The translations under genes were made by a program, and so were the position numbers. Shown piece after piece: positions 31,517 through 40,998 of a DNA stretch of 64,000 nucleotides. Source of the stretch: Eutreptiella sp. 'Long Island Sound 2002' (Eukaryota > Euglenozoa > Euglenophyceae > Eutreptiales > Eutreptiaceae); the NCBI GenBank assembly GCA_964036045.1, contig OZ038384.1:43106204-43170203 (forward strand), read 5' to 3'. Numbering within the stretch: the first letter of the stretch is position 1; every line of letters starts with the position of its first letter. A model generated the notes under the pieces. That model was not told where the DNA came from and did no database searches. It saw nothing but the letters and a program-made list of their open reading frames with translations.

Positions 31517-32233
31517 GTGTGGGCTAGGTTGTGTGTTTACCCGCCTGTCGCCTTGTGGGGCATGCCCATGTGTCCGCATCCAAGTTTTTTCTTTGCTGCG
31601 CAATTACTGTTGTCGGTCATGACGAAGCGGAAGGGCAAGTGCCGCAACAGGGGTAGGCGCATGCACCGCCGGTCCCCTGCGGCTGTCGCCCGGCGTCGGA
31701 TGCATGGTGGGGAGCGGCTGCGTATGGCCCTCCGAGGGTTGCTGGCCCGTAGCACAGTACAATGTACTGTTGGCGGTGAAGGTCTTCTTCCAAGTCGACA
31801 TCCCAGGGCTCCTTGCGCCGGCGGTGCTTCGGGACGCCGCGTGCGACATCGCGCAGCGCCTACACGGCGCCCCTGCCCAAGCCTTCAGCCCGGAGGGCAC
31901 CCCCAACATAAAGCCCCCGGCCCGGAACCACATGTGTTCGCACAAGTGGTGGGTGGTGTACAGCTTGGGGATGGTGTACCTAACCCTCAACCAGTTGAGG
32001 ATGTACCAGGGCAAGCGGATGCCCTACCTTTTTGTTCAGGGGTCGGTAGGGCAAGTGATGGGTGTGGCGCGCCTGTTCAGCCCTTGATTGGGTGCGACGT
32101 GATACCCCTTTGGGCTGTGTCCCTTGCCAAGGTGCTGGGCCTTGTCCGGTCGCCGGTTGGCGACTCTTCTTGCTTTGCCCTGTGCGCCTTTTTTGTTACT
32201 CTCTTTTCGTGGGGTTGCATAGCTGCAAGGTGA
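31517..32233 (+). other. Unassigned ORFs after RNase H
   Basis: Frame 2 is open for 238 codons (a hydrophobic start, then an Arg-rich KRKGKCRNRGRRMHRR stretch), and frame 3 is open at 31704-32087. The latter reads CSHKWWVVYSLGMVYLTLNQ near its C-terminus and looks more protein-like. Related elements often carry a methyltransferase here, but no NPPY/DPPY-type motif is seen. The function is unknown. Confidence 0.3.
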
Positions 32234-32371
32234 GGTGGCGGCCGCCGGCCTTTTGTCTTGAGGTTGGCCCTTGGTTCCCCCCCAGCCTTCGTGGCTGTTG
32301 AGGAGCACCCAGCGAGAGGTGTAGCCGCTCCGGTGTGGGTGTGCATGCGGGGGGATTGGTGTAACCACACC

Positions 32372-32448
32372 CACGGGGACGCGGCACACGGTCGAGTTGT
32401 TTGCCTACTTTTGGTGTGCGTGCTTGTGTGCCTTCGTTATTTGCTAAA
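32372..32448 (+). repeat. Split direct repeat B1
   Basis: 77 bases ending TTCGTTATTTGCTAAA, immediately abutting A2. They match B2 at 32592-32668. Confidence 0.9.
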
Positions 32449-32567
32449 TCTTAGATCATGTTCTGATCTATGGTTTAGCTCTGTTTGTGGTGTGTGTGCG
32501 TGTGTGCGTGCGGTGTGCATGTGTGTGTATCTTGGTGCATTGCAATTTTTTGCATTTGAGCCTGCAG
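32449..32567 (+). repeat. Split direct repeat A2
   Basis: Second copy of A1, same length, starting TCTTAGATCATG. It lies directly after B1. Confidence 0.9.
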
Positions 32568-32591
32568 CCCGCCCGTCCCACCCTTTACGCG

Positions 32592-32668
32592 GACGGGGAC
32601 GCCGCACACTATTGAGTGGTTTGCCTACTTTTGGTGTACGTGCTTGTGTGCCTTCGTTATTTGCTAAA
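32592..32668 (+). repeat. Split direct repeat B2 (right end of element)
   Basis: Second copy of B1, separated from A2 by 24 C/G-rich bases. It defines the right boundary of the element. Confidence 0.9.
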
Positions 32669-33898
32669 ATGGTAACACTTAGGAAAAATTTTCTTTTTAC
32701 ACCTAGTCAAAATGTTGTCCTCAAAAGAATTTTGAAAAAAAAATTGGTTCCTAATTTTTACCTCGTTCCTACTACGTTTTTCCACATTTCACTAAGTTTT
32801 CCCTCGTCTGGTACTAAGTCTTACCAAATCCCCTTCGCCATTTGGGCTTTGAACACCATGCATTGCCTCTACAACCCTTGAGTGGTGGATTAGGGTGAAA
32901 AGGTATAATGGTGGGCCGCTTGTGCATAATATGCACGCTTTCAATGCACTCCTCCGCTCACACTCCAGAGTGGTGCATCTTGTAAGCTAGAACCCCTCCT
33001 TCCACCGTGCACCTCAAAGGGGTTATAAAATCTTGCCGGTTGCACCAGTGACCCCAATCCTATTTCTCACAGACAGACGGAGGGAGATGAGTGCAGGATG
33101 GAGGGGCTTGCTATGATTTTGTGACAATAGGCATGCACAAGAAGGGTTGAAGAGCGGGTGGGCATTTTGTTAGGGGAGGGAAAAGCTGTGGGATTGAGGA
33201 GCCAACGCGATACTACACCCGTTTAGAAGCAGATATCCCTTCTGGGGCTTGGCCTGTGCTGGGCTGCATCCGCTTGTGGGCGGGCGTCTCTTGAGGGGCA
33301 CAGATCCTGATGGGGACAAGGCTGGCAAGCACGATGGCGTCAGGCACGCCAAGGGCAATGGTGATGGTGATGGTGACGGTGATGGTGATGGTGATGGTGA
33401 TGCTGGTTGGTGACCTGTGTATGCAGTGCTGAAGGCTGGATGTGTATTGAGTGCGTGGAATTGTGCTATGTGCGTGCATTGTTTCACGCTGTGATGTGTG
33501 TTTGGTGTCAGGAACTGTGCCATGTGTATGCTGTACTGAAGGCTGTGCCGTGCCTGAGACTGAGGCATGTGCATGCATTATTTGAGGTTGACCATGTGCT
33601 TGTCCAAGCTGTGGATGCTGTGCTGGAGGCTGGGACACTTGCATTCTTATGCTGATAAACTTGTAGGCATTTGGGGCTCTGCTCCAGCTCTTTTACTCGG
33701 CGGCACACGGAATTTCGATTTGATTCAAGTGCAAATTGCAGGCCCCAAAAGCCACAAATCCTCAAGAGCATATCTGGCATCTGCAGACCACAAATGTCAA
33801 CCATAGAGAAAGGTTGCAACAACGATAATCAGACAAACTGCATAAAGACAAGCAGCACTGACGCTGTGATTGCCTTCTGACATGCCTCTTTTGCACAG
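32669..33898. other. Spacer with GATGGT microsatellite
   Basis: No supported gene. A (GGTGAT)n tract lies at 33355-33403. Upstream exons of the 33899-34521 gene may be hidden here but none could be joined. The conspicuous T/I-rich minus ORF is the translated microsatellite. Confidence 0.4.
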
Positions 33899-34521
33899 GC
33901 ATTACGAGCTCACTCTCTTCTGCGCTGCAATCCCAACCGTCCACATCTTTCGAAAACTGGAGCACCCAAACGTACAGCAGCCCCGCCCCAGCTGCCCAGG
34001 CAATCCAGACCTTTAGCACCCTGGCTCCTGCGCCACAGCCCATCCAAACCTTATCCCAACCGGCACCGCAACCGGCACTACAGCCCATCCAGAGCTTTTC
34101 TCAACCCCAAACCCAGCCCATGTTCACTTCTGCACCCACGCCACAGCCCATGCCGCAGTCCATACCCTCATTCGGTGGAGGGGGCATGCCACAGTACCCT
34201 GTCGTCGATACTTCTGGGAATGGGGGCGGAATGCCGCAGTACCCTGTGGTTGATGCTCCCCCAACCGGATTTGGTGGCGGGTTTGGGGGCGGTTTTAGTG
34301 GTGGTGGTGCGGGCATGCCCCAGTACCCCGTTGTTGATGCCCCCCCGGGCTTCAGTGGGGGCGGTGGGGGTGGCATGCCAAACTATCCCGTGGTGGACGC
34401 AACCCCCACCAACTTTGGTGGCGGTGGGTTTGGCGGTGGAGGTAGTGGTGGCATGTACCCGGTGGTGGACGCCCCCCCAACTTTTGGCGGCGGTGGCATG
34501 CCGGTCTATCCTGAGATCTAG
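33899..34521 (+). CDS. Terminal exon of a Q/P-rich protein with GMPQYPVVD repeats (partial)
   Basis: An AG acceptor preceded by a pyrimidine-rich tract (CTCTTTTGCACAG, ending 33898) opens a frame that stays open to the TAG at 34519-34521, about 207 codons. The first half is rich in Ser, Gln and Pro with recurring AIQTF, PIQTL and PIQSF phrases. The second half has five to six Gly-rich units carrying GMPQYPVVDA or close variants (NYPVVDA, MYPVVDA), ending MPVYPEI. The sequence is low-complexity and probably disordered, as in the tails of adaptor or trafficking proteins, but no family is recognised. The 5' exons are not located. Starting instead at the internal ATG (34120) would drop the Q/P-rich half. 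Confidence 0.5.
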
Positions 34522-36275
34522 GGAGAGTCTGGGACGCCAGGGGGCGCTGCCCACAGGTGCTTTGCAGGCTGAGCCTGTTGCCTTATGGGGCTCAAGCGCG
34601 TCTTGACCTGTAGCTGGGTCTGCAGGAGCAAGTGGCTTGGCCCACTGCCTCTGCGATGCTGCCGTATGTGACTGCTGTTGATCAGACCAGTACACTTTGT
34701 GTGTTGGGCCTGGCGGTGCGCAGTGCAGGCGTGCAGTGCATTGGGGCCTGCGGGGGTTCAGCGCCCTGTGCTTGACCGGCTGCCATTTGTGGAAAGGGCC
34801 GTGGCTTCGTGCACGGCACGCGCCGTTTCAGGGTCCGTCCACGGCCACGCCCCACCGGCCGCAGCACACTTCCTTGCGGGTCACGTCTTTGTCCAACGTC
34901 CAGTTGCAAAAAGCCCTGTGCAGGCCCATGCCTGGTGTGTCGATGACAGTGCATGCCCTGCACCAGCCCCGCATATTTTCTGTGCACGCGCTTTAAATCG
35001 CTGGGCATGGCCCGTGCATGGCTTGTGCTGAACGCCGTGGCCCGCACTCATGGGCATATGTTCTGGGTGTGGGCAAGCACATGGGGACGTCCTTCGGGAG
35101 TAAGTCTGGACCCATGGGCCACGCGCATTCAACCGGCTGCGTTGGCTGCTAATGTTTGGACAGCGCTCCCCCATGGAGAACGAGCGCCTGGACAAGTCCT
35201 GGGACATCCCAAAGCATATCGCATCGCATGCCAGGCATTCCTGTGGCTATGGCCAGGCCCACTGGCAAGGACCTCTGCCCCTCCTTCATGCCTGTGATCA
35301 GAACAACCTTGCAACTGGCGTCTGCCAGATCAGGCGTGATGAGATGGAGCTCAGTCCCACTGAGCTGAGCACTGGACACTGCTGCCTCCTACTGAGTTCT
35401 GCGTGCAGTGAACTGAATCGGGGGCCGATTTCTCACGAAGCTCAGCTCCCTTTCTGGACGAAATGGGCTGTCTGGCTTGTGATGTGGAGGGGGTGGGGTC
35501 AGTGTGATCCACGATTGCCTCCAGTTCCCTCAGTGATTCCACGAGGCCATACCACTAGCCTCTGCCTTCCTTAGGAAAGGTAGCCCCAGGTACTGAACCA
35601 CCATCACTAGCAGACTGTCAGCCAACCACATGGTCTGGCCACTGCCAGGGCGGTCCTTTATCATTGTGCTTTTTTTTTTTTTTAACTTTCACCTCCTTTG
35701 TGCCACTCTTTGAAGGACCACTGCGCTCTGGGCAGCCAATCAATTGCGGTTGGCGTTAGAGTTTGACCGATGGCTTTTGACTGTCTGCCATGTGCCAGTT
35801 CAAGGTCCACCGACGGCGGTTGGTAGTGTTGCTGCGGGCGAAAGTAAATGACCAAAATTTATGTTTTGAAGCAAAGATCGCCCTGGCCACTTTCCAGAAT
35901 CCTGCACTGCCTTGAACCCCAGACGTACTATTTCATGCTTTGCAATGATCCCCCCTCACAGCCGAACAGTTCCCTGGCGCTTGTCACCCACCTTTGGAAA
36001 GGGATCCTGCAAACGGTCGCCAACACCATGTTATCTTTCTGTCTTGCCTGCTTTGGAGGCGCACTTAACTCCTACCCAACGCCTGGTAACCTAACGCCTG
36101 GTAATCCGTCCCCTGCACACTGGACTGCGCCCTTCATCATATTCAACCCAAGTCCTGTTGGTTCCTGGATTCCCTGGTCGGTACGAAGTTCCCCCTATCT
36201 GTCACCCGCAACGCTTTCCTCCATCTGTGTGTCGTGGTGTGTTTTGCATGTCCTGGGGCGTGTCTGCCGGATTTG

Positions 36276-36311
<36 letters not shown>

Positions 36312-36330
36312 CGTCTATCTCTCTCTCTGC

Positions 36331-36364
<34 letters not shown>

Positions 36365-37680
36365 ACTCTTGTCCATGCGTGCATGTGTGTGGCCTCACCT
36401 AGTTGCTGCCTTGTTGTAGTTCCATTGCGCATGTGCGTGTGTGCATGAAGTATTTTTCAATGCTGATGGAGTATGGTAGAGACTGGGCTGTTCTTGTTGT
36501 TGAAGTTGCTCACTGATGAACGAATTCCAGCACCATGTCGACGTGCGCTGATCCTTCAGGCTCCTGTTGTGCATGTGCGTGCGGTGCTGCCATGCAGTCT
36601 GAAACTCCATTTCCTGCCGCAAGTGCACAGCGCCGAGAATTGCTTCACTGTATCAAAATAATGTAGTCAAAATGGGGCAGAAGATATAGGTGGGTATAAT
36701 TGCCTGCTTCATTAAGGGTGCATTGATCCCAATAGGGCCTAAGTTATGCCGTGGGCGTCCCCACGGGTTTGCATGCGCCCATGTGCATGTGCATGCGCCC
36801 TGAGGATATGGTATGCCAATAGGCCAAAAAAACAGTGCATATGTTGTGTTTCCCATACCTCGACACTTTTGGTTTTCATCTGGCAACTTTTGCGAACGTG
36901 CTTTTGGGAAGATGGAAAGTTCATCAGACTATTGCAGGTTTTTGCAAAAGAAGAAACGATGGCATAAATGAATCAGTCGTGTGCTCTTGCAGAAAGGGCA
37001 GAAATTTTGGGGGCAAAGACAGACGGTACAGACATACAGATTTTTTCGCCCTTTAATGCATGTGCCATGGGACTGCAGCATTACAGTGGTTTTTTCATGC
37101 ATTGCAGAAAACAACACTGTGGGTGTTGCGTTCCTCATGTTTGTACTCCTCTGTCCCCGCCCCACTGCACAAGCACAGCGTTTTTTTGTTCTAAGCACCG
37201 CTGTCCTGGCTTGACTGCTGTTTCCTCACCGTTGTTTTGGTTGTGGAGAAAGGTGGATGACCCAAATCTGAACCCATCATAGTGGGAAAGTGGGCTGGGT
37301 CATGCATGTCACAGGGGTTGCTGCTCATGGCAAAAGTCTGCTTTGGCGTGAGCCCCATTTCTGCACAAATTGGAATGGAGCAAGCACGGCCAAGCACAGG
37401 ATTCTTGTTCCACCGTTCCCCGACCCTAACCTGGACCGTGCTTATGCAAGGGGAGCGGGGGGGAGGAGGGGCATTTGCAAGTGTGTACTGCCCTCCGACC
37501 AGGGCTGTCCTTAACGCAAAAGAAAAAAAGTCCGTCCAGAACGGGGTAATTTCAAAAGAGCCCGCGGACAGTACATGTCTTCACCCCGGTGTTCCCAATT
37601 GTTCAACCATGAGTCCCTAGCCCCAAATTGGTCTCAGCACACAACCATATGATCCTAGCCCCACATGTGTTGCATGACCC
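34522..37680. other. Long region without a supported gene
   Basis: ORFs on both strands (for example 34678-35031, 35152-35574, 36968-37282) lack domains or paired splice sites. It may contain the 3' untranslated region of the 33899-34521 gene. A poly-T run lies near 35670-35683. Confidence 0.4.
36279..36365 (+). repeat. (CT)n/(GT)n compound microsatellite
   Basis: Two CT tracts followed directly by a short GT tract. Ser/Leu and Arg/Glu ORFs here are artefacts. Confidence 0.9.
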
Positions 37681-37802
37681 TACCTCACACCCTGCACAAT
37701 TCAACATGAACAAGAGCAATACTTTTTCTGATCAAATACAGTGATGCGGCGTTCGACCACCCGAATGTTCCATCGCCGGTGGCACAGCTGAAAACAAACT
37801 CC

Positions 37803-38632
37803 CTACTGCTGGTACAACCTCTGGAAGTGCACCCTGACACGCTCCATAAGCTCACCCTTCCCCCGCCCACACTCAAACCATGCTTCCTACAAATGGCCTT
37901 AAACTCAACCTTAGTCCACTCATGCAACCTCCCCCTCTCCATTGCGTTCAACACCGCCTCATCCACATCATACCGAAACACCAACTGCGCGGCAGGGTTA
38001 GAAGAGGTGGAGGGGATAGCTGAGGGGGTACGAAGGTCAGAAGAGGAGCTACTGGCAACTGCACCTGCCTGCTCCATATCCTCGTCCTCACTGTCTTCGT
38101 CCTCACCCTCCAACTCAACCCCATACACATCGCCAATGTCGGCATCACGTGTCGCCCTCTTGGGGACAACCCACAAATCTCTAATGTCCAACGGAACCTC
38201 TGCCTGACCATCCTCTTCCAAAGAAACTGCCAAATCCTTGAAAGCCGCAAACCCAAGCAAACCACCATCTTCCACCTCAACCGCATGCCCTTGCTTCCGT
38301 TTGCGCGGGCGGAAAGGGGTCTTGCGAAGGTCCTCCCACGATTCCTCCCACCCCCCTGGAATGACATGACGCATGGTGTGCAACAGCTTTGTGCACATCA
38401 CGTTCATCAAACCCTGGACGGCGGCGACCCGTGCCCCCTTGGTCGCTTGAACTTTCTTGCTTGTGGCACAAACCACAGCAAAAACATCGCAAAAAAAGGC
38501 TGCCGTCAACTTGAAGAGGGGGTGCGAAAGTGCATCAAACAAGCCCTGGGCCTTCTCCCTCCGCCCCAGGTCAGCCTCATGACTAATGTACTCGGGCAAG
38601 TGTTCCACAACAGCAGGCAAATTCTCTAGCCC
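37803..38632 (-). pseudogene. Acidic protein with C-terminal SAP-like domain
   Basis: On the minus strand the frame is open from the edge of the 85-bp array (38632) down to 37685. The protein has an N-terminal helical part (AFFCDVFAVVCATSKKVQ), a basic KTPFRPRKRKQ stretch that could be a nuclear signal, a long acidic segment (EGEDEDSEDEDMEQ), a Ser-rich linker and then VEFKAICRKHGLSVG. After a one-base correction in the adjacent G run it reads GELMERVRVHFQRLYQQ and stops at 37803-37805. Together these form a SAP-type helix-extension-helix, a DNA-binding motif. Without the correction the ORF runs on with a non-matching tail. No ATG is found; the 5' end runs into repeat DNA, so it looks truncated or displaced by the array. 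Confidence 0.45.
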
Positions 38633-39602
38633 CACCGCTTCAGAGCGGGGGGCAAAATCAGAAGTGGCCCAGAAGTGGGCAAATTGGCTACCTCACCCCT
38701 GCCGTATCGGGGATCCCCACCGCTTCAGAGCGGGGGGCAAAATCAGAAGTGGCCCACAAGTGGGCGAAATGGCTACCTCACCCCTGCCGTATCGGGGAGC
38801 CCCACCGCTGCAGAGCGGGGGGCAAAATCAGAAGTGGCCCACAAGTGGGCAAATTGGCTACCTCACCCCTGCCGTATCGGGGAGCCCCACCGCTTCAGAG
38901 CGGGGGGCAAAATCAGAAGTGGCCCAGAAGTGGGCAAATTGGCTACTTCACCCCTGCCGTATCGGGGATCCCCACCGCTTCAGAGCGGGGGCAAAATCAG
39001 AAGTGGCCCAGAAGTGGGCGAAATGGCTACCTCACCCCTGCTGTATCGGGGATCCCCACCGCTGCAGAGCGGGGGGCAAAATCAGAAGTGGCCCACAAGT
39101 GGGCAAATTGGCTACCTCACCCCTGCCGTATCGGGGATCCCCACCGCTTCAGAGCGGGGGGCAAAATCAGAAGTGGCCCAGAAGTGGGCAAATTGGCTAC
39201 CTCACCCCTGCCGTATCGGGGAGCCCCACCGCTGCAGAGCGGGGGGCAAAATCAGAAGTGGCCCACAAGTGGGCAAATTGGCTACCTCACCCCTGCCGTA
39301 TCGGGGAGCCCCACCGCTTCAGAGCGGGGGGCAAAATCAGAAGTGGCCCACAAGTGGGCAAATTGGCTACTTCACCCCTGCCGTATCGGGGATCCCCACC
39401 GCTTCAGAGCGGGGGCAAAATCAGAAGTGGCCCAGAAGTGGGCGAAATGGCTACCTCACCCCTGCTGTATCGGGGATCCCCACCGCTGCAGAGCGGGGGG
39501 CAAAATCAGAAGTGGCCCACAAGTGGGCAAATTGGCTACCTCACCCCTGCCGTATCGGGGATCCCCACCGCTTCAGAGCGGGGGGCAAAATCAGAAGTGG
39601 TG
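38630..39602 (+). repeat. 85-bp tandem array, 11.4 copies
   Basis: Unit starts at 38630, 38715, 38800, 38885, 38970, 39054, 39139, 39224, 39309, 39394, 39478 and 39563; two units are 84 bases. Each holds CCCCACCGCTTCAGAGCGGG, AAAATCAGAAGTGGCCCA and GGCTACCTCACCCCTGCCG. Variant units recur with a period of five (38885 matches 39309, 38970 matches 39394), showing higher-order duplication. Because 85 is not divisible by three, all three plus frames stay open for 300-367 codons; these are not genes. Confidence 0.95.
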
Positions 39603-40544
39603 CCCAAAAGAGGGCCGGGGGGTAGACATGGCCCACGTTCGGCCGGGGCAAAAAGGCCTCTAGGGGCTGTCCTTAAGGGCTGTCCTTAACAAAAAAAAAA
39701 TCTCGTCCCTTAAGGACGGCCCTGCCTCCGACCCGCGAATCTCCCCCTTCGTGCTATCGCGGCCTTATTTCAGCACGGTGATCACGTCAGATCGTTCTTT
39801 TCTCCCCACGTGTTTGGCAGAATGCAAGAAGAGATGTTGGTGAAAAGAGGGCTGGGTCATGCCTGAGACAGCGATGTTTGCGCAGAACAACATTGTGCTT
39901 GGGGCTGCAGCCCCTTTTGATTTATTCTGTTGTGATTTTCAGGTAATGTTGCTTGAATGGGGCCCAAACCCTATGAACCACTTCCCCATGGATCTGGGGT
40001 CAGCACAGCCTTGTCTAAGCACAGGATCCCTTTCAGACCGTCATCTTCTCTGGCTCTGGCCTCGCTTGCGAAAGGGGGAGGGGGGATGCATGGGTTGGGA
40101 GCCTGTGTGGCATTCTGAGCATTGGGAATTCCAGGGGTGGCGAAACTCTGGAATTTGTCCTAGGGTGCGATCCCCCGCCGTCCTGTACATGTGGACTGTG
40201 ACATTCAATAGCCGTCACGTGGCCTCCGGGCAATGTTGGGCAGAGAGATTGCGCTCTCTCAGTCATCAGGGGGACAGCCCATTCGAGTTGGAATAGCATT
40301 CATCTTGACTGAGATGAGGCATCTGCCTCAGATCCTTGGCAACTCTGCAGAACTGAGCTGTGATTGCCCGGTGGCAGGCTGGACTGTAAGCAGTGGAGAC
40401 AAGGACAAAATGGGTTTTTCACATTTGCCAATGCACATCAAATGATATGACGAATCCAATCTCACCTGTTCCTTACAGTGCCCCCCTCCCCCCCAACCTG
40501 CCAGGCACATCAATAGGGGTCAGTCATGCAATGTGCTTTGACAA

Positions 40545-40584
<40 letters not shown>

Positions 40585-40998
40585 TGTGTTTGTGTGTCTA
40601 GCTGTCTGTGTGTGTGTGTACGTTGACTTTCATTTCGTGACTTTTGGACCTGAAACATTTTGGTAATTTTCACAAAAGCGATGTGAAAGGGATACGGTGT
40701 CAGTATCGCTTGTATGAACCAGGCCCGGGGCAGAGTGTGGGGTCTGCTTGCATCCTCGCGTGCACCGTTACCCACTCAAATCCCACCCCTTGCACGCAGC
40801 CCCCTGCCCGAAAGGGAAGCTGTATTGGCCAGCGTCTTGACGTGATTCTGTTTGCCGTGTGTGGAGACGCCCCCTGCCAGTGCGTGTCTGGAGTGCCTGT
40901 CTGGACTACTGCCGTCTCTGCTTCCTCTGGGCACTGTCATGGACCCTCTGCCAGTGTTCATTGAACGGCACTGCTCTTCTTTTGCGTAGTTTGCCACC
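39603..40998. other. Spacer upstream of the calmodulin-like gene
   Basis: It includes an inverted pair GGGCTGTCCTTAA / TTAAGGACGGCCC around 39665-39722 and a (TG)n tract at 40545-40582, continuing imperfectly to 40620. No core promoter element can be identified with confidence. Confidence 0.4.
40545..40622 (+). repeat. (TG)n microsatellite
   Basis: About 19 TG units then imperfect TTTGTGTG repeats, roughly 0.4 kb upstream of the calmodulin-like start codon. Confidence 0.9.

Larger units (their letters stand above)
26857..32668 (+). mobile_element. Tyrosine-recombinase retrotransposon with split direct repeats (PAT/Kangaroo-like)
   Basis: A 5.8-kb element bounded by A1 (26857-26975) on the left and B1-A2-B2 on the right (32372-32448, 32449-32567, 32592-32668). 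This is the split-direct-repeat arrangement known for the PAT, Kangaroo and Ngaro branches of DIRS-type retrotransposons. Inside, in order, are a gag-like ORF with a zinc knuckle, a tyrosine recombinase, a reverse transcriptase with YIDD and an RNase H, all on the plus strand. These elements are copied through RNA and are thought to integrate as circles through the recombinase rather than a DDE integrase. Several frameshifts and in-frame stops show this copy is dead unless they are sequence errors. No methyltransferase domain was seen. Confidence 0.85.

Noticed and set aside
36143-36432. Arg/Glu- or Ser/Leu-repeat ORFs
   Set aside because: Translation of (CT)n/(GT)n microsatellites.
38586-39689. 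Three overlapping ORFs of 304-367 codons as real proteins
   Set aside because: They are the same 85-bp tandem repeat read in three frames; the sequence simply lacks stops on that strand.
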